From Aralia elata (taxonomy: Eukaryota > Streptophyta > Magnoliopsida > Apiales > Araliaceae), in NCBI GenBank assembly GCA_034770075.1, contig CM068383.1, positions 40,939,222 to 41,003,221 of the forward strand: a stretch of DNA of 64,000 nt, written 5' to 3'. Every line of letters starts with the position of its first letter. Positions within the stretch are counted from its first letter, which is position 1. The notes below the pieces were generated by a model that was not told where the DNA came from, made no database searches, and worked only from the letters and a program-made list of their open reading frames with translations. A program made the position numbers and the translations under genes. Positions 48,659-61,900 of this stretch are shown in pieces.

Positions 48659-49468
48659 TCACTTCCTGCTGCGGCGGAGTGCAACTCGGAGCTCCCGTCG
48701 AGCCAGCCTGTCGACCACTCGGCGCCTAATCACGCGCCTACTGCTCCCCTCATCCCTGGGCTACCTCCTCACTCTGTCCCTTAGCCTGCCAATGGAAGTA
48801 GTCAAGCCTAACCGGAGGGAATCAATCTCTGCAGTCAGGGCTGCCAACTGCTCTATAGCTTCATCTCTCTCCAGACGAGTAGTCTCCAGCTGATCGTCTA
48901 CCCGCTCTATCTATCCCACCAAAACCATATTCCTCTCTAAGAGGTCATAAACCATCACACCAAGCTGAACACAAGTCCCACGCCGGCCGCGAACCTCTGC
49001 CTCTAGCTCGACAATCCTCTGGTCCTTTTCCTGCAACTTTTGGGTTAACTCAGCCTTTTCCCCAAAAGTCTGATATGTTAATGACCTGTACTGCTCCTCT
49101 CGGTCCTGGTGATCCTGATTCTGCTCCTCTAAGTGGGCTACTCGGTTCTCGAGCTCCTCATTCCTATTTGTCAGTTCTTTGATAATATCACTAGCAGTAG
49201 TGCCCATACCATCTACATACTTAGGTGGCTGATCATCCTCCATCACTGGATCCTCCTCGGGGTCCTCATCCTCCCCCTCATCGCTTAATAGCCTCAGCAT
49301 TCCTCTGGCAACTGGTTTCTCCTCAGAACCATACTCGGCCTTAGACTCATCCCTAGTGTCCATCATCTCTGGCTCACTTGGCTGCACCTCCACTAAATGC
49401 CCTGCGTCCACATGAATGTCTGTGAACTCCACCTCTCCAGCAGGACTGGACTCTCCCATCTCAGACAT
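48659..49468 (-). pseudogene. pre-gag coiled-coil ORF of element Y
   Basis: 270-codon single frame from ATG 49468. It opens MSEMGESSPAGEVEF then TDIHVDAGHLVEVQ, the family N-terminal motif. An acidic run (DEGEDEDPEEDPVMEDD), a coiled coil around NRNEELENRVAHLEEQ and an Arg-rich tail (RRRVVDRLARRELR) follow. In-frame TAG codons at 48911-48913 and in the tail (RR*PRDEG) are the only breaks. The start was chosen by comparison with V and the array family; an upstream Met at 49516 gives a hydrophobic extension without counterpart. Confidence 0.75.
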
Positions 49469-49706
49469 CCTACAGCCACAGACAGGAACAAACAGACAAC
49501 AAGATGTCAGTGTCACAATAAAATATATTCATTGATAAAATGAAATGATATTTTATCATGCACAACTCGGCTCGATGGATTTCCACAATCCACCTCCAGA
49601 CATGATCACCAAATGAATCTCCTCGATCCATTTCCTAGCATACTCTATACGAGTTTTATACTAAGGTTATAACCTAGGTTTTGCATTCCTAAAGTTTATA
49701 ACCTAA

Positions 49707-49719
49707 GGCTTTGATACCA
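49707..49719 (-). other. primer binding site of Y
   Basis: Minus strand TGGTATCAAAGCC, one mismatch from the initiator Met-tRNA PBS, three bases from the LTR. Confidence 0.75.
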
Positions 49720-49722
49720 ACC

Positions 49723-52700
49723 TGTGACACCCCCAAATTCAGGTACCAATACCTCGAATTTGGTGCTCATGATAAAATACATCCATACACCTCTAAATAA
49801 CATAAATCAACTAATGCAGAATAAATAAACATATGTTGTTTATTATAAAAGGTTTACTACGGTCCCAAGGTCTATAACCTTAAATAGAATACATTGCAGA
49901 ATACAATAATAATACAAAACGATTCCACGATTACATAACGAGATAGTACATATAACTACTCCGTAAACTTTCCTTTGCCTTTGTCCGCTTTGGAACTCCC
50001 CGGCTTAACTGCAATAGGTTCATGATATAGTAAGGGTGAGCAACTATTTTGCTCAGCAAGTTTAAAATGAATAAAGAGATATATCATGAATGAATGAGAA
50101 TAATAATCGCATAGTTCAATAATTTAAGAACATTGAAGAAATAGCTGACAATATAATCAAAGTTCAAATGAAATAATGAATATTGATTATTTACTGCTGA
50201 GTGGTCCAATAGACCATGAACTTTTTGGCCAAAGGATCAGTTATTCAACTAACCCTTTTAAACGCCTGGCCCGTCAGTAGTACTTGAGGGGATCAGCCTC
50301 TAGTACCCTATGTATATGCATAACATTTAACTCTAACTGCATCGAATAACCGACACATTAAAATCCCCTAATAAGGGTTGCTATCTCAGTCCAAGAATCC
50401 ATACCAACAATCGGTTTGGATAGCTTTTAAAAGTAATAACCTATACATGTCTAGCCGAAATAAATGGCATAGACTATTTCCTTAAACAGTTCATGAATGA
50501 AGAACTTATATTTTACAGTCCAACAATAGACCATGAATTCAAATGCACAAGGTGCGAATATCAATAATTATCTTTAATGTGGAGTAATTAACAATAATTA
50601 ATCCACTAATATAACTTGAAAATAATAACTCAATTTGAGTCATGAAACTTGCAATAATATACAACATTTGTATAAAATAGGAAACTTGCCCAAATGTAAA
50701 GGTTGAGTAAGTTTAAGCAACTTGTAATGATATAGGATACTTGCTCAATCAACAAATAAACTCGCACAATAAATAAAAGTTGTACGATTGAGGAAATCTG
50801 CCCAATAATAAATTGAGTTAGGTAAGGAAACTTGCCCAACATAAGGGTTAGACAAGCGTTAGGAAACTTGCCTGGTGCGTCTACTATAATATTACAACAC
50901 ACGCACCTTAATATCCTACACAATTAAGTACATATTCACATAACAATTAGTCACATATCGGATATCAAATAATGGCTTATACTACTCTATAATGTCCCAC
51001 CATATTAGAAACAAGATATTAAACAAGATTATACATATAAGTTACGGCGTTACGATGCTTGCATGTCCGTATGCCAACCTTGCCTAATCGAACGCCCAAG
51101 TGACACGCAATTGCGTACGCCTAGCACGCCCCTTCGATTTATCTAATACCCATTGGCTAATCCTAAGTATCATTATAATTCATAACATTCATGTTTTTGG
51201 ACTTATAACAATGTCTTTTATTATCGGAAGTATTACACATTGCACACGCGCATGACCAACGCCTTCCGTTTGCACAATAGCCCTAAAAACGGTCGATTTC
51301 AAAATTGCTCTAGTTAAAAATTTTCAATTCTAATTAATGGATATTGTAGGTCTATCTCTAAGCTTTCCGGATCATCTTGAATCGCCCAAATCCGAGTCCG
51401 TATGAGGAAGTTATGCCTATTTTAGTAAAGGGCATCAAAGTTGTCTAGCAAATTGCAGCCCCAGCGCCCAAATGGCCTTACAATGAGCGCCATCGGCGCT
51501 CAACCGGCTATATCCCAGGTGAGCAATTGCACTAACTTCGCGACTTCGACCTCCTTTCACTCTGATCTTCATATCTCCTTCAATACACGTTCAAATTGGT
51601 CCATTTCGGACTCTATGGACTCCTAATTCATGGGGCTACAACATATCAAAAATTAAGAGCTACCCATTAACATTAACATGGCCAAATCTTAGGCCAAACT
51701 ACAAATTTCATACTTTGTTATCGTGTTCTTGGTGTTCTTCACCAAAATCAACACCAAATCTTCGTTTTTACATCTTTTTACTCGATTCTAGTTGGGTTAA
51801 CTTTGTAACCCATGGAACTACAATACCATAACAACAAATAAATTAAACAAACATAAAATTATAGCTACAAAGTCCTCTAAGCCGTCCAACAGTCCATATT
51901 GTCCAAGTTCATGTCCAAAGTTCATTCTTCTTGCTCCATTAAGCAAAGGTACGAATTTGTTCCATTTTTGTTCCACTTTGATGTTATTAATGGCTTAAAT
52001 AACCTCTTAACAACATTTACAAATAATCATAACAAACAAAAATACCAAGAATCGCCATAAATCCGACCCACAAGCTTAAGAGCTCAAAACTAAGAAAAAC
52101 TTGAAAAACTTAACAAGAAATCAAATGGAAATGATTTGGTTGGTGTTTACCTCTGTAAATCCTTCCAAGATGATTAAGAAGCTCGGCTAGGCTTGATTTT
52201 GAGGGTTCTTCTTGCTTGGATTCTCTTTTTCCTCCACCCATGCCTTCTTCTTCTTCCTCCTTTCTTTTTCGGCGACTTCCTTCCTTTTTTCCGGCGACTT
52301 CCTCCTTCTTCCTTCTTCCTTCTTGCTGCAGATTTTCCCTCTCTCTCTCTCTATCTGCTGATGGAATGGTGTTAATGGAATGCAAGAGAGAATTGAAATG
52401 GTTTGAATGGGATGGGAGAGTGGAGGAATAATTTTGGGAGAAGTGGGTTTGTGGCTCAAGGAGGCTTGCCGGCAACTCCCCCTACTCTCTCATTTTCCTA
52501 GCATTTAATTGGTTGATGGGTTTTGGTTGGTTCCCTCTTGGAGTAACAAGCCAAAATAAATACCCAAATACACAAAAATATATTTGAAAACTCCCACTTT
52601 TGTACCCAATTTGGTAAATAACTCTACCCAAAATTAAAATGGGTACTCCCATAAATTATTGGGACGTATAAAAATAATTATTATGGGATTTGTCCAATTA

Positions 52701-53082
52701 TTCGGAACACCCATATAATACATTTTGGATACGGATAAAATCACATATCAGCTCAAATAAAATTTCCGACGCTTGGAAAAATTATTCATTCGCATACCCG
52801 CATTAACTAAATTATTCCACATCGAAAAAGACACAAAAATATTATGACATGAATAGTGCCTCGGAAAACGTGCCCTGTGAATAGTGATTTAGCGATGCTA
52901 TGCGAAATCAGTTATTCACTTAAACAAAACTATAACACGTAAAATTTCATGCATTCACATAATCCAGGTTGTCACATAACCTTTAAACATGCAACACAGA
53001 AATAATATTAATAAAATATAATATATTCATTAATATTCAAAATTTGAATTACATGGCAAATTCAAAATTTCCGGTCGTTACA
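49723..53082 (-). repeat. 5' LTR of Tekay element Y
   Basis: 3,360 bases, TGTGACACCCCCAAATTCAGG to CGGTCGTTACA. It is intact and carries a GC-containing cassette (CAGCGCCC...GAGCGCCATCGGCGCTC) at 51457-51507, a CT-rich tract near 52240-52350 and (CT)n at about 52330. GTACT at 53083-53087 is the expected target duplication. Short ORFs in the CT-rich part are low-complexity products. Confidence 0.85.
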
Positions 53083-53526
53083 GTACTACTATCACTAGAG
53101 GATTTCATACTGACAGACAAGTAAAACTCCATTAGGTATTCCTTCAGCGAGTCACGTTCAGTGAACTTATTCTCCAATAAGTACCTACATACTTGCTTTA
53201 GTGTCTCCACACAAATGATTATAAGATCAATCATCCTCTTCCTAAGAGCAAGCAAAGTATATACTAATCTATCCGAATTCACTAATCCCCTTTTTAGTAA
53301 TCCAACGATTAGGAACGATCTTAGTTTGTGAGCTATCTAGAATTTAGATCTCATTAGCATGATTATCATCATGATTCTAAAAGTATTGCTCAAAACTATG
53401 GGTTTATCACATTTAATATAACAACACCATGTAGATAAAGTAAAATACCTTTAATAAACGAATAATATTACAAAGTATATGTTACATCATATCAAATATG
53501 GTTGGCTTATGTGTATACTACTTTCA
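53083..53526 (-). repeat. copia LTR fragment D
   Basis: Matches 34534-34998 of the copia A LTR, ending ACTACTTTCA. It begins exactly at the Y LTR edge, so Y entered this LTR. The rest of the LTR should lie left of the window. Confidence 0.8.
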
Positions 53527-54447
53527 AGGGTAAGCCCCCTTAGCGATCAATGACTTTTCAGATAATATAGATTTCAACATTAATCACAAAAGAATCTTTC
53601 AGTGAATAGTTACCGTGCAATTCAATCCTTCTACCTTACAATGTCCCAATTAAATATAAGACATAGAATTGCTGTCAAGTCTTATTTTATTTAATTATAT
53701 GCATTTCGATTCTCAAATGCCTAACTCTAAATTATGCAAATTAGACACTCCTTTCTAATTTCATTATGCTTTGGCTAAGGACTACTGAGTTGTGATTTAT
53801 CGAATCACATAGGACATTCTAATCTTTTACTAGATGTAGTAGATTCTTTGTTGATCATTCACCTATCTCCATGTACAACTTATTATAACCAAGCATACCC
53901 TTTGAAATACCCTAGAGGTCTTAAGGGACATGTCAAAGTATAACTTATCATACACAAGATACTATGATGATCTCACGTCCAAGGATCACCTGTACTACTA
54001 TCACTAGAGGAATTCCTATTGACAGACAAGTAAAACTCCATTAGGTATTCCTTCAGCGAGTCACGTTAAGTGAACTTATTCTCCAATAAGCACCTACATA
54101 CTTGCTTTAGTGTCTCCACACAAATGATTATGAGATCAATCATCCTCTTCCTAAGAACAAGTAAAGTATGTACTAATCTATTCGGATTCACTAATCCCCT
54201 TTTTAGTAATCCAACGATTAGGAACGATCTTAGTTTTAATCTTTCTAAGAATTTAGATCTCATTAACATGATCATCATCATGATCCTAAAAGCATTGCTT
54301 AAAACTATCGGTTTATCACATATAAAATAACAGCATCATGTAGATAGTGTAAAATGCCTTTAATACTTTTATTAATAAATGAATAAGATTACAAAGTATA
54401 TGCTACATCATATCAAATATGATTGGCTTGTGTGCATACTACTTTCA
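53527..54447 (-). repeat. copia LTR fragment E
   Basis: Matches about 34066-34998 of the copia A LTR, again ending ACTACTTTCA. It starts in mid-LTR directly after the outer end of D, as if element D had inserted into LTR E (expected duplication AGGGT at 53527-53531). Confidence 0.8.
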
Positions 54448-54930
54448 CATAGGTTCAAAGAGGTTTTTAAGTTGTTTTCAAAATAACGCACTTCTCACAA
54501 TTTCGATTCAAAATTAGTTATCGATATTTTAGTTTTTTTTTCCAAATCACACACACACACTTCACACTTAGGAAAACATTAAGACGTAGTAACCGTGTTT
54601 TCACAGAAGTTGGGAGGTGCCTAACACCTTCCCCTCGCTTAAGCAAGCCTCCGAACTCCATGAATCTCGGTTTTGAGACCAATTTTACGGAGTCATATAA
54701 TGGGCCATATTTCATTCAAAAAATCTAAAATCCAGATGAGTTTGTACATCCATTTAAATCTTTACCAATGGGCAGCTCTGTTTAATTGTCTCTTCATTAA
54801 AATTAACATTTCAAAACCCCGTCGGCATTTATGTAGGCTTTTTCCTAAAAATCACCCTTTAAAAGAAATGAATAAATCAAAATCTTAAAAAAGGTAGAAA
54901 CGCGAAATAGGAAAATATCCCAATGTCGAC
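54448..54930 (+). repeat. diverged LARD-family LTR fragment F
   Basis: Colinear with the last 480 bases of the LARD LTRs: the GTAACCGTGTTTTCAC, CTAACACCTTCCCCTCGC and AAAACCCCGTCGGCAT blocks are recognisable. It ends AATGTCGACA. It starts at the outer end of copia LTR E and is the most diverged LARD LTR in the window. Confidence 0.75.
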
Positions 54931-55523
54931 AGTTAGTTCTCCAAATCATCTGTCTTGATGGTTATTTATAGGTTATAAGTCCAAACCCTAATTTAGGAGG
55001 AAAAACAATCTAATTGGAAGTCAAAAACATGAAAAAACGCGTCCACGCTGAAGCCAAGCATCGTAGCCCACCAAACGCGCGCCTCGGTGCATGATAGTCA
55101 GTAAGTGGGCAGGCCCAAGCGCTGCAACGCTTCTCTCGCATGCCTCGGCACACGCCTATTGCACCTTAAGCACCACGGGGGCCTGATGTGGCCCGCCTCA
55201 GCGCACTGGCCCCTCTGCTCGCGCGCGTCTTCTACTCGCTGCCCCAACGCTCTGATGTCTGACGCACATGCTCGACGACTGACGATTCCTGACACTCATG
55301 GCCCTAACTTGTTGATGTTTGCCAATACACACTTGGGCCCCGAGTGCTATGTACATTTTGACACAGATTCATCCAATTTGCTTCTATTTTCATATCTTTG
55401 TTCAATTTTCCATTTTCCTACACAAAAACATAAAAACACATAAAAAAGAACAGAAAATACTTAAGAACTCACAAATTATCAAGATAAAAATACTCCATTT
55501 ATAGGTATAAAACCCACTCATCA
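54931..55523 (-). repeat. LTR fragment G, unidentified family
   Basis: AT-rich ends with a GC-rich middle (about 55035-55260), finishing CCCACTCATCA, which in reverse complement is TGATGAGTGGG, a start reminiscent of Athila/Retand-like LTRs. It abuts F on the left and a copia LTR on the right. No coding sequence is convincing: the frames over the GC-rich part have no recognisable motif. Family assignment is uncertain. Confidence 0.4.
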
Positions 55524-56626
55524 CTGTCCTATGCGATTCGATAAGTGACAACTCAGAAATTCCTAGCAGCGTTGCATGAAAATTAGAAAGGAGTTTCTAA
55601 TTTACATTAACTAGAGTTGTGCATTTGAGAATTGAAATACATATGATCAATTAAATAAAACTTGATAGAAATTCCATGTTTTATATTTGATTAAGACATT
55701 GTGTGGTAGAAGGATTGAATTATACGATAACTATTTAATGAATAGGTTCTTTGTGGTTAAATGTTGATTTCATATTATCTGAATAGTCATGATATGCTGA
55801 AAGGTGTCACTCATAATGTAGAATAAATATATTTCTTTATATTTGAACTAAATGAGTTTAATTCATTATAAATAATATTAGAATGGTTCTAATTTATTTA
55901 TTCTACTATCAGAATAATATTAAACCTAAAGGGTCACACCATAAAAGAGAAATATTATTTTAGAAGTAATTGACTTAATAATAATAAATTAAGTATATTT
56001 AATTTATACCATGGTGAAATAAATTAAATAGTTTATATTTATAATTAATTATTTGGAGAAATACTAATTATAAATTAATAAGAAGTATTCTTATTATTAT
56101 TATTATCATAAATAATTTAGTTCCTAAATGGTTTATGAATTAAATTAAAACCCTAAGTCCTAAAGAGTTTAGGAAGAGGACTAGTCTATATAAGGAGAGG
56201 CCTTGTTATAGATTGGGGTTATTGTCATTGGTATTCTATAGTTCTCTATAACCTAAAGAGTTAGGAGAGAGAGAGAGAGAAAGAGAGAGAATTAGGGCTA
56301 ACCACACAAGATTTTGGAGAAAACCTAAATTTACTTCTTCAATCAATAATCTCTTGGTGGATCACCTTTAGAGCGTTACAAACACTAAGTAGCTGACGTT
56401 TGATCTGTGGATTTGAAGAAGGGCGAAGGATCAAAGGATTGAAACTTGAAGATCAGATTAAGGAGTTGATTCCTCTTCATAAGGTGTATCTTTTATCCTT
56501 CCTCAATTAGTAATATTGCATAAAGGTGATTCTTGGGATTGCAAAAATTTTTAAATATAATTTATGCCATGTTTTCGCTTTTACATCATGTGATTGTATG
56601 TATATTCTTGTTTCTGTAAACTAAGA
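55524..56626 (+). repeat. copia C 5' LTR, truncated, plus strand
   Basis: Reverse-complement match to 33179-34350 of the copia A LTR, ending in CTAAGA (decayed CTAACA). A TATA-like TCTATATAAGG is at 56185-56195 and a (GA)n run near 56265-56290. The left part is missing because LTR G begins there. It is older or faster-decayed than copia A. Confidence 0.8.
56185..56195 (+). promoter_or_regulatory. TATA box in copia C LTR
   Basis: TCTATATAAGG, homologous in position to the copia A box at 33596-33610. Confidence 0.5.
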
Positions 56627-56627
56627 G

Positions 56628-56640
56628 TGGCATCAAAGCC
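56628..56640 (+). other. decayed primer binding site of copia C
   Basis: TGGCATCAAAGCC, two changes from TGGTATCAGAGCC, one base after the LTR end. Confidence 0.65.
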
Positions 56641-57382
56641 ATCCTTATACGAATTATTAATTGTTTTGATTCTGTATATACATTGATATATGTTTAGAAC
56701 AATTTAATTAGGCATAATTGTTATTATAAAATCATGTTTTATGAAACAAAGCACAAAATTGCGATTTGGAAAAGATAAAAGGTTCATTTTGGATTTGAAA
56801 TTAAATTTCATGCTAACTAAAATTGCCCATTAAATGATATCATCAATATATACATGGAATGTTTAAATCATGAGATGAATATTTTATTTATACATGTGAT
56901 GACATGTATTATAATAAAGGAGATGATTATAGACTATTGACCAATTAAATTGGATTTTATTTAATGGATGCATGAATGAATGGGTTTTATAAATGGGGTC
57001 TGCGTACCTCGTCTATCTAATTTTTTGGTGTAAATTCTACCTCCCTCCTATGTACTTTCCCTTGACAGCTGATCAAGATTTCTGTTTTATTGAAAAAATA
57101 GATTGTATAGGATTTAGTAGAATTATTTAGTAAATTATAGCTGAAGAGCAAGAGCATTGAAGACCCATTTGTAATGGAGTCTGGGTTGAATGTAATAGTT
57201 ATGTTCATGTTTTATTCTTGCACCCTAGGTTTGACCTTTTAGTTCACTCAGTGGCTCGAGCAAATCAAATTAGAATTAAGTCCATAATCATCCCGAGTAG
57301 AATATAGTATTCTATATGTGCATGCTAGTTATATATTTTAATATATTATTATACATGTGATGCATGTTTAATATGACGTGTA

Positions 57383-57417
<35 letters not shown>

Positions 57418-57442
57418 TTGCATATGCGCTTAACAAGATGAG
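56641..57442 (+). other. copia C leader, partial
   Basis: Non-coding leader matching copia A leader pieces in reverse complement (57000-57205 with 32352-32580; 57214-57440 with about 1890-2110). Across the point where copia A carries the 30 kb Tekay array, copia C reads through as GAATGTAATAGTTATG, which gives the empty target site. A (TG)n/(TA)n microsatellite is at about 57380-57417. It is cut at 57442 by LTR Z, with ATGAG at 57438-57442 as its expected duplication. Confidence 0.75.
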
Positions 57443-58676
57443 TGTGACGCCCCCAAATTCGGGTCTCAAACACCTACATTCGGTCATCACGATCCAATAC
57501 AAACATTCACCTCTAAACAACATACAATAACTAAATGCGGAATAAAATAAACGTATGTCGTTCATTCAAAAGGTGTTACTAGTCCCAAGATACGAAAACC
57601 TTAATACAAGAATAAAACATACCCTAGTACAGTACTTAGGGTTCAAATAACAATAACAATTAATTAACTACGCCTGAAACAAAATACAGTCACTAGAAGT
57701 CTAATACTTCATCTTCTCCTTGCCCTTGCCTTTGCCTGGGGTCTCGGGCTTAACTGCAATAAGGTTCATGATATAGCAAGGGTGAGCAACAAGTTTGCTC
57801 AACAAGTTTAAATAGCAATAAGGAATGATATATATCATGAATGAAAGAAATATCTGAAAATGATTCAACAATAAGAATAACGAAAGCAAGAATAATAATT
57901 GCTTTTAGAATAAACGATAGTCAACATAGACTATGAACAATAAACTTCCAATGGAATCAATAGTTAATTGACCCTTTAGTTACTGACTTAGAAATACGTA
58001 CTTGAGGGGATCAGCCTCTTGTACACTATCTGTATGCATAACATTTAATTTCTGTTCTTGTATCTTATATTTAGATACGTGGGGTACTCCCCTATATTTT
58101 AGGGTGTTCATACTAGTCCAAGAATCTGCACCTTCAAATGGTTTGGAAAGCTTTTAAATTATTAAACATGCATATGTCTAGCCGAACAATGGCTTAGACT
58201 CAACTATGAACGGTTCTTAAACAGTAGAACTTTAAATAAGGTACGAGTCAAAGACTATACAACTCAGATGCACGGAGTGCAAGTCATAATAATATCGAGG
58301 TGGAATAATTGTAAGGTAATTAAACCACTTAAAGCATACTTGGAAATAAAGTTCAAGCTTAAATAAATAACTTGCACCATAAATCGAGTATTAGATTTTG
58401 ATTCAAGGAAACTTGCTCAAATTTTGAGTTTAAGATAGGAGACTTGCAATATAAGATCAGTTTAGGAAACTTGCACAAAGTAAAGTTTCAGTAGAAGGGA
58501 ACTTGCACAACTAAAGAGTGAAGTTTAGAAACTTACCTGACTACTCAGCTACAATAATATGGCTTTAATTAAATTGCTTTGAAACGACCTAACATTAATA
58601 AGTCGGTCTCTCAATTAGTACTGTATGAACTGGTATGAGTTCACACTTACAAGAATTCGGGATCATCAGGTAAGTC
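57443..58676 (-). repeat. gypsy LTR Z, X-like, truncated
   Basis: Starts TGTGACGCCCCCAAATTCGGG and follows the X LTR (38188 on, skipping the solo insert) to about X position 41330, including the CAAGGGTGAGCAAC and CCTAACATTAATAAG(T/C)CGGTCTC blocks. It stops at 58676 where a new LTR start (H) appears. Confidence 0.75.
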
Positions 58677-58980
58677 TGTGATGCCCCCAAATCTCTACAC
58701 TCCCATGTAGCAGATCTGATGCTCACGTGAAACTATACAACTATAAATATCCAATAAAATATGACTTCTATCTATCCAAGGTTCACAGTATCCCATAACA
58801 GATAATAGTTCTCGTCAGAACGTTATCTATGTTTGGATACCCTCACTTGGATGTATAGATTCATATCTTGTGGATACCTCTTTCATATCAATATTCCCTA
58901 TCTATCTGACATTCACAGTATTAATGATAAGATTGTCCATAGAACTGAGGGGCGCATTCCGGTAAAAATGGCGTTATTCA
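58677..58980 (-). repeat. gypsy-like LTR start fragment H
   Basis: Begins TGTGATGCCCCCAAATC, the same terminal motif as the other gypsy LTRs. Within about 300 bases it gives way to inverted W sequence. Family not matched elsewhere in the window. The right limit is approximate. Confidence 0.45.
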
Positions 58981-61900
58981 ATCGTAGGAGTGAATAATGA
59001 TTTTACAAAATATCGCAAAATCAATATTCACGGGGCACGTTTCCCGAGGCACTATTCACGCCATAAATTTTTTTTGTGTCTTTTTCGATGTTGAGTAATT
59101 TCATAAATACGTGTATGCGTACGAATAATTTTTCCAAGTGTCAGAAATTTTATTTGAGCTGATACGTGATTTTATCCGTATCCGAAATGTATTAAATGGT
59201 TGTTCCGAATATTTGGACAAATCCCATAATAATTATTTTTACCCATCCCAATATTTGTGGTAATACCTATTTTAATTTTGGGTAGAGTTATTTACCAGTT
59301 TTGGTACAAAAGTGAGAGTTTTCGGTTATATTTTTGTGTATTTGGGTATTTATTTTGGCTTGTTACTCCAAGAGGAAACCAACTCCCCCATTTTGGACCA
59401 ATCAAATGCAAGGAGGAGGGAGCCTAGCCGGCAAGCCACATAGAGCAACCCACCCACTCCCATTTTCTCCCTAAATTCCTCCACTCTCCCAAATAACCCA
59501 CCCATTCCCTTCCTTGGCTAAGTTCAGCAAATATATAGAGAGAGAGAGAGAGATGGAAAATTTGCAGCCAAGATGAAGAAGAGAGAAGAAGAAGGTCACC
59601 GGAAAAGTCGCCGGAAAAGGAAGAAAGTCGCCGGAAAAAGGAAGGAGGAGGAAGAAGAGAGCGTGGATGGGAAAAGAAGAAGAAGAGGAGGAGCTTCAAG
59701 CAACTCTAATAAACCCTAGCTAGCTTCTCTATCATCTATAAGAGATTTACAGAGGTAACATCTCATTAAATCCATTTCGTTTGAGTTTTGGTAAAAGATT
59801 TCCCAAAGTTTTTGGTTTTAGAGCTTTTATGCTCATGGGTTGGTTTTCTTGCGATTCTTATTGGTTTTGTTTGTGTTGGATGGTTGTAAATGTTGTTAAA
59901 AGGTTATATAGGCCATTAATAACATCAAAGTGAAACAAAAACGCAATAAATCCGTACCTATGCTTAAGGAGGATGAAGAACATGAAGAACAGTGGAACTT
60001 TGGACATTTGGACGAATTTTAGAGGACATGTAGCTTTGATTTTGTGTTTGTTTAATTGATTCGTTGTTATGATATTGTACTTCCATGGGTTATGAGTTTA
60101 ACCCAATTGGAATGGAGTAAAAAGGGATTAAAACGAAGTTTTGATGATGATTTGGTGAAGAACACCAAGAACACCAAGAACACGAAAATATAACATGAGT
60201 TGATACTTTGGCCTAAGATTTGGCCATGTTAATGTTAATGGATAGCTCTGAATTTTTGATATGTTGTAGCTCTATGTCTTAGGAGTCCATAGAGTCCGAA
60301 ATGGACCAATTTGAAGGTGTATAGAAGCAGTTATGGTAGTTGGAAGCAAGATAGGTCTAGAACACCAAAAACAGAGCATTCCGGGAAGCAAAACGAACTG
60401 GCCACGAGCTCAGCTACTGGATGGAGCACCCCGGCGCTGGCCATAGGCCATTTTTAGCGCCCCGGCTCTGGCCACAGACACTAGGCAAAACTGCTTCGAC
60501 GTCCTTTGGTAAAACGGGCGTAACTTTCTTATATGAACTCAGATTGAGGTGATTCAAGATGATTCGGAAAGAGAACGAGTAGATCTACAACGTTCGTTCT
60601 TTGAGTTTTTCAATTTGAGGTCTGTAGCATGACCTAAATTGGCCATTTATAGGACTGATGAGTAATTGGGGGCAATCGGAGGGTGTCGGGCATGCGCGTA
60701 AGCACACATAATGCCCCCGACCCTGTAAAATGATGTTCTAAGTTCTAAAACATGGTTATTATGATTTATAGTGATACTTAACATTAACCATTGGGTATTA
60801 GACAATTCGAATGGGTGTGCTAAGCGTACGCAATCGCGTGTGACTTGGGCGTTCGAATAGACAAGTGTGGCGTATGGACGTGCAAACGTCGTAACGCCGT
60901 AATATGTGTGTATAACCTTGTTTAATATTTTGTTTCTAATAAAAATGAACCATGATAGTGTGTTATAAACCAATGTATGAGCATGCTAAGCACATGCAAA
61001 GGAGGCGAATTAGGTGTGTGACGTGTAAACGTCGAAACGCCGCGTAAAGTGTTAAAGAACTTAAATAGTGTTTCGATTTAAACAAAACGAACATTATAAG
61101 ATATGAAGTGGGTTTATAATATAAACCATTATATGAAGACTTTTAGTGGCTAATTGGTATTTTATTGTTAAATAAATTGTGTAGGATATTTGAAGGACGA
61201 GCCATCATAATTTGGCAAGGAACGCTTAAAGGCAAGTTCTTTCAGTAACTTGTTGACTTGTTTAAATGTATTAATATACATGACTTGATTACTAAATCCT
61301 TCACTGTTATGTGGATTATATGCGAGCATGATTAAAGTGTGCACAATGTGTAATTATGTGACTATATTGTTCTATGTGAAACTTGAATTATTGTAAATAT
61401 ACAATGTGAGATGCATGAAGTATGCTATGAGATATATGATGCATATATATAGATGAATTGCACAAGATTTATAAGGCATGAGTAAGATGCATAGTATGAG
61501 AATCATGATGCATGGATAAATACAAACTTATGTGTTACGTGAAGCATGAAATGTGAAAACTGTTAGTTCTTGTTGAGCCGTCGTGCTCATTCTTGCAAAA
61601 ATAAAACTTTTGCAGATTTTACGATGCAATGCAATTATCTTGATATCGTGGTGATAAAGATTAGAGATGCATGGAAACAGGAAGGTTGCTAAATATCTCT
61701 TTATTGTAATTATTTAGTTGTGATGACGGTATATGATGTACCTGAATTTGTCTATGTAAACCTTGAGTTATAAATGGAGGTTATCCATTATAGTAGTAAG
61801 ATGAGGCTATGTTAGTTACCTGTTTTAGTAAACTATAGGAATGACGATGATGTATAAAGGACATTTTTATAACGAATGTATTGGTTATTGAATAACCTTG

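Noticed and set aside
52110..52475. Overlapping ORFs on both strands in the CT-rich part of the Y LTR, also 43591-43815 and 59424-59699
   Set aside because: Low-complexity Ser/Phe or Lys/Glu products of the purine-pyrimidine tract in the LTR. They recur only as LTR copies.
55035..55300. GC-rich segment as a host gene exon
   Set aside because: Frames on both strands lack motifs and splice-like structure. It sits between LTR termini, so LTR G is the simpler reading.
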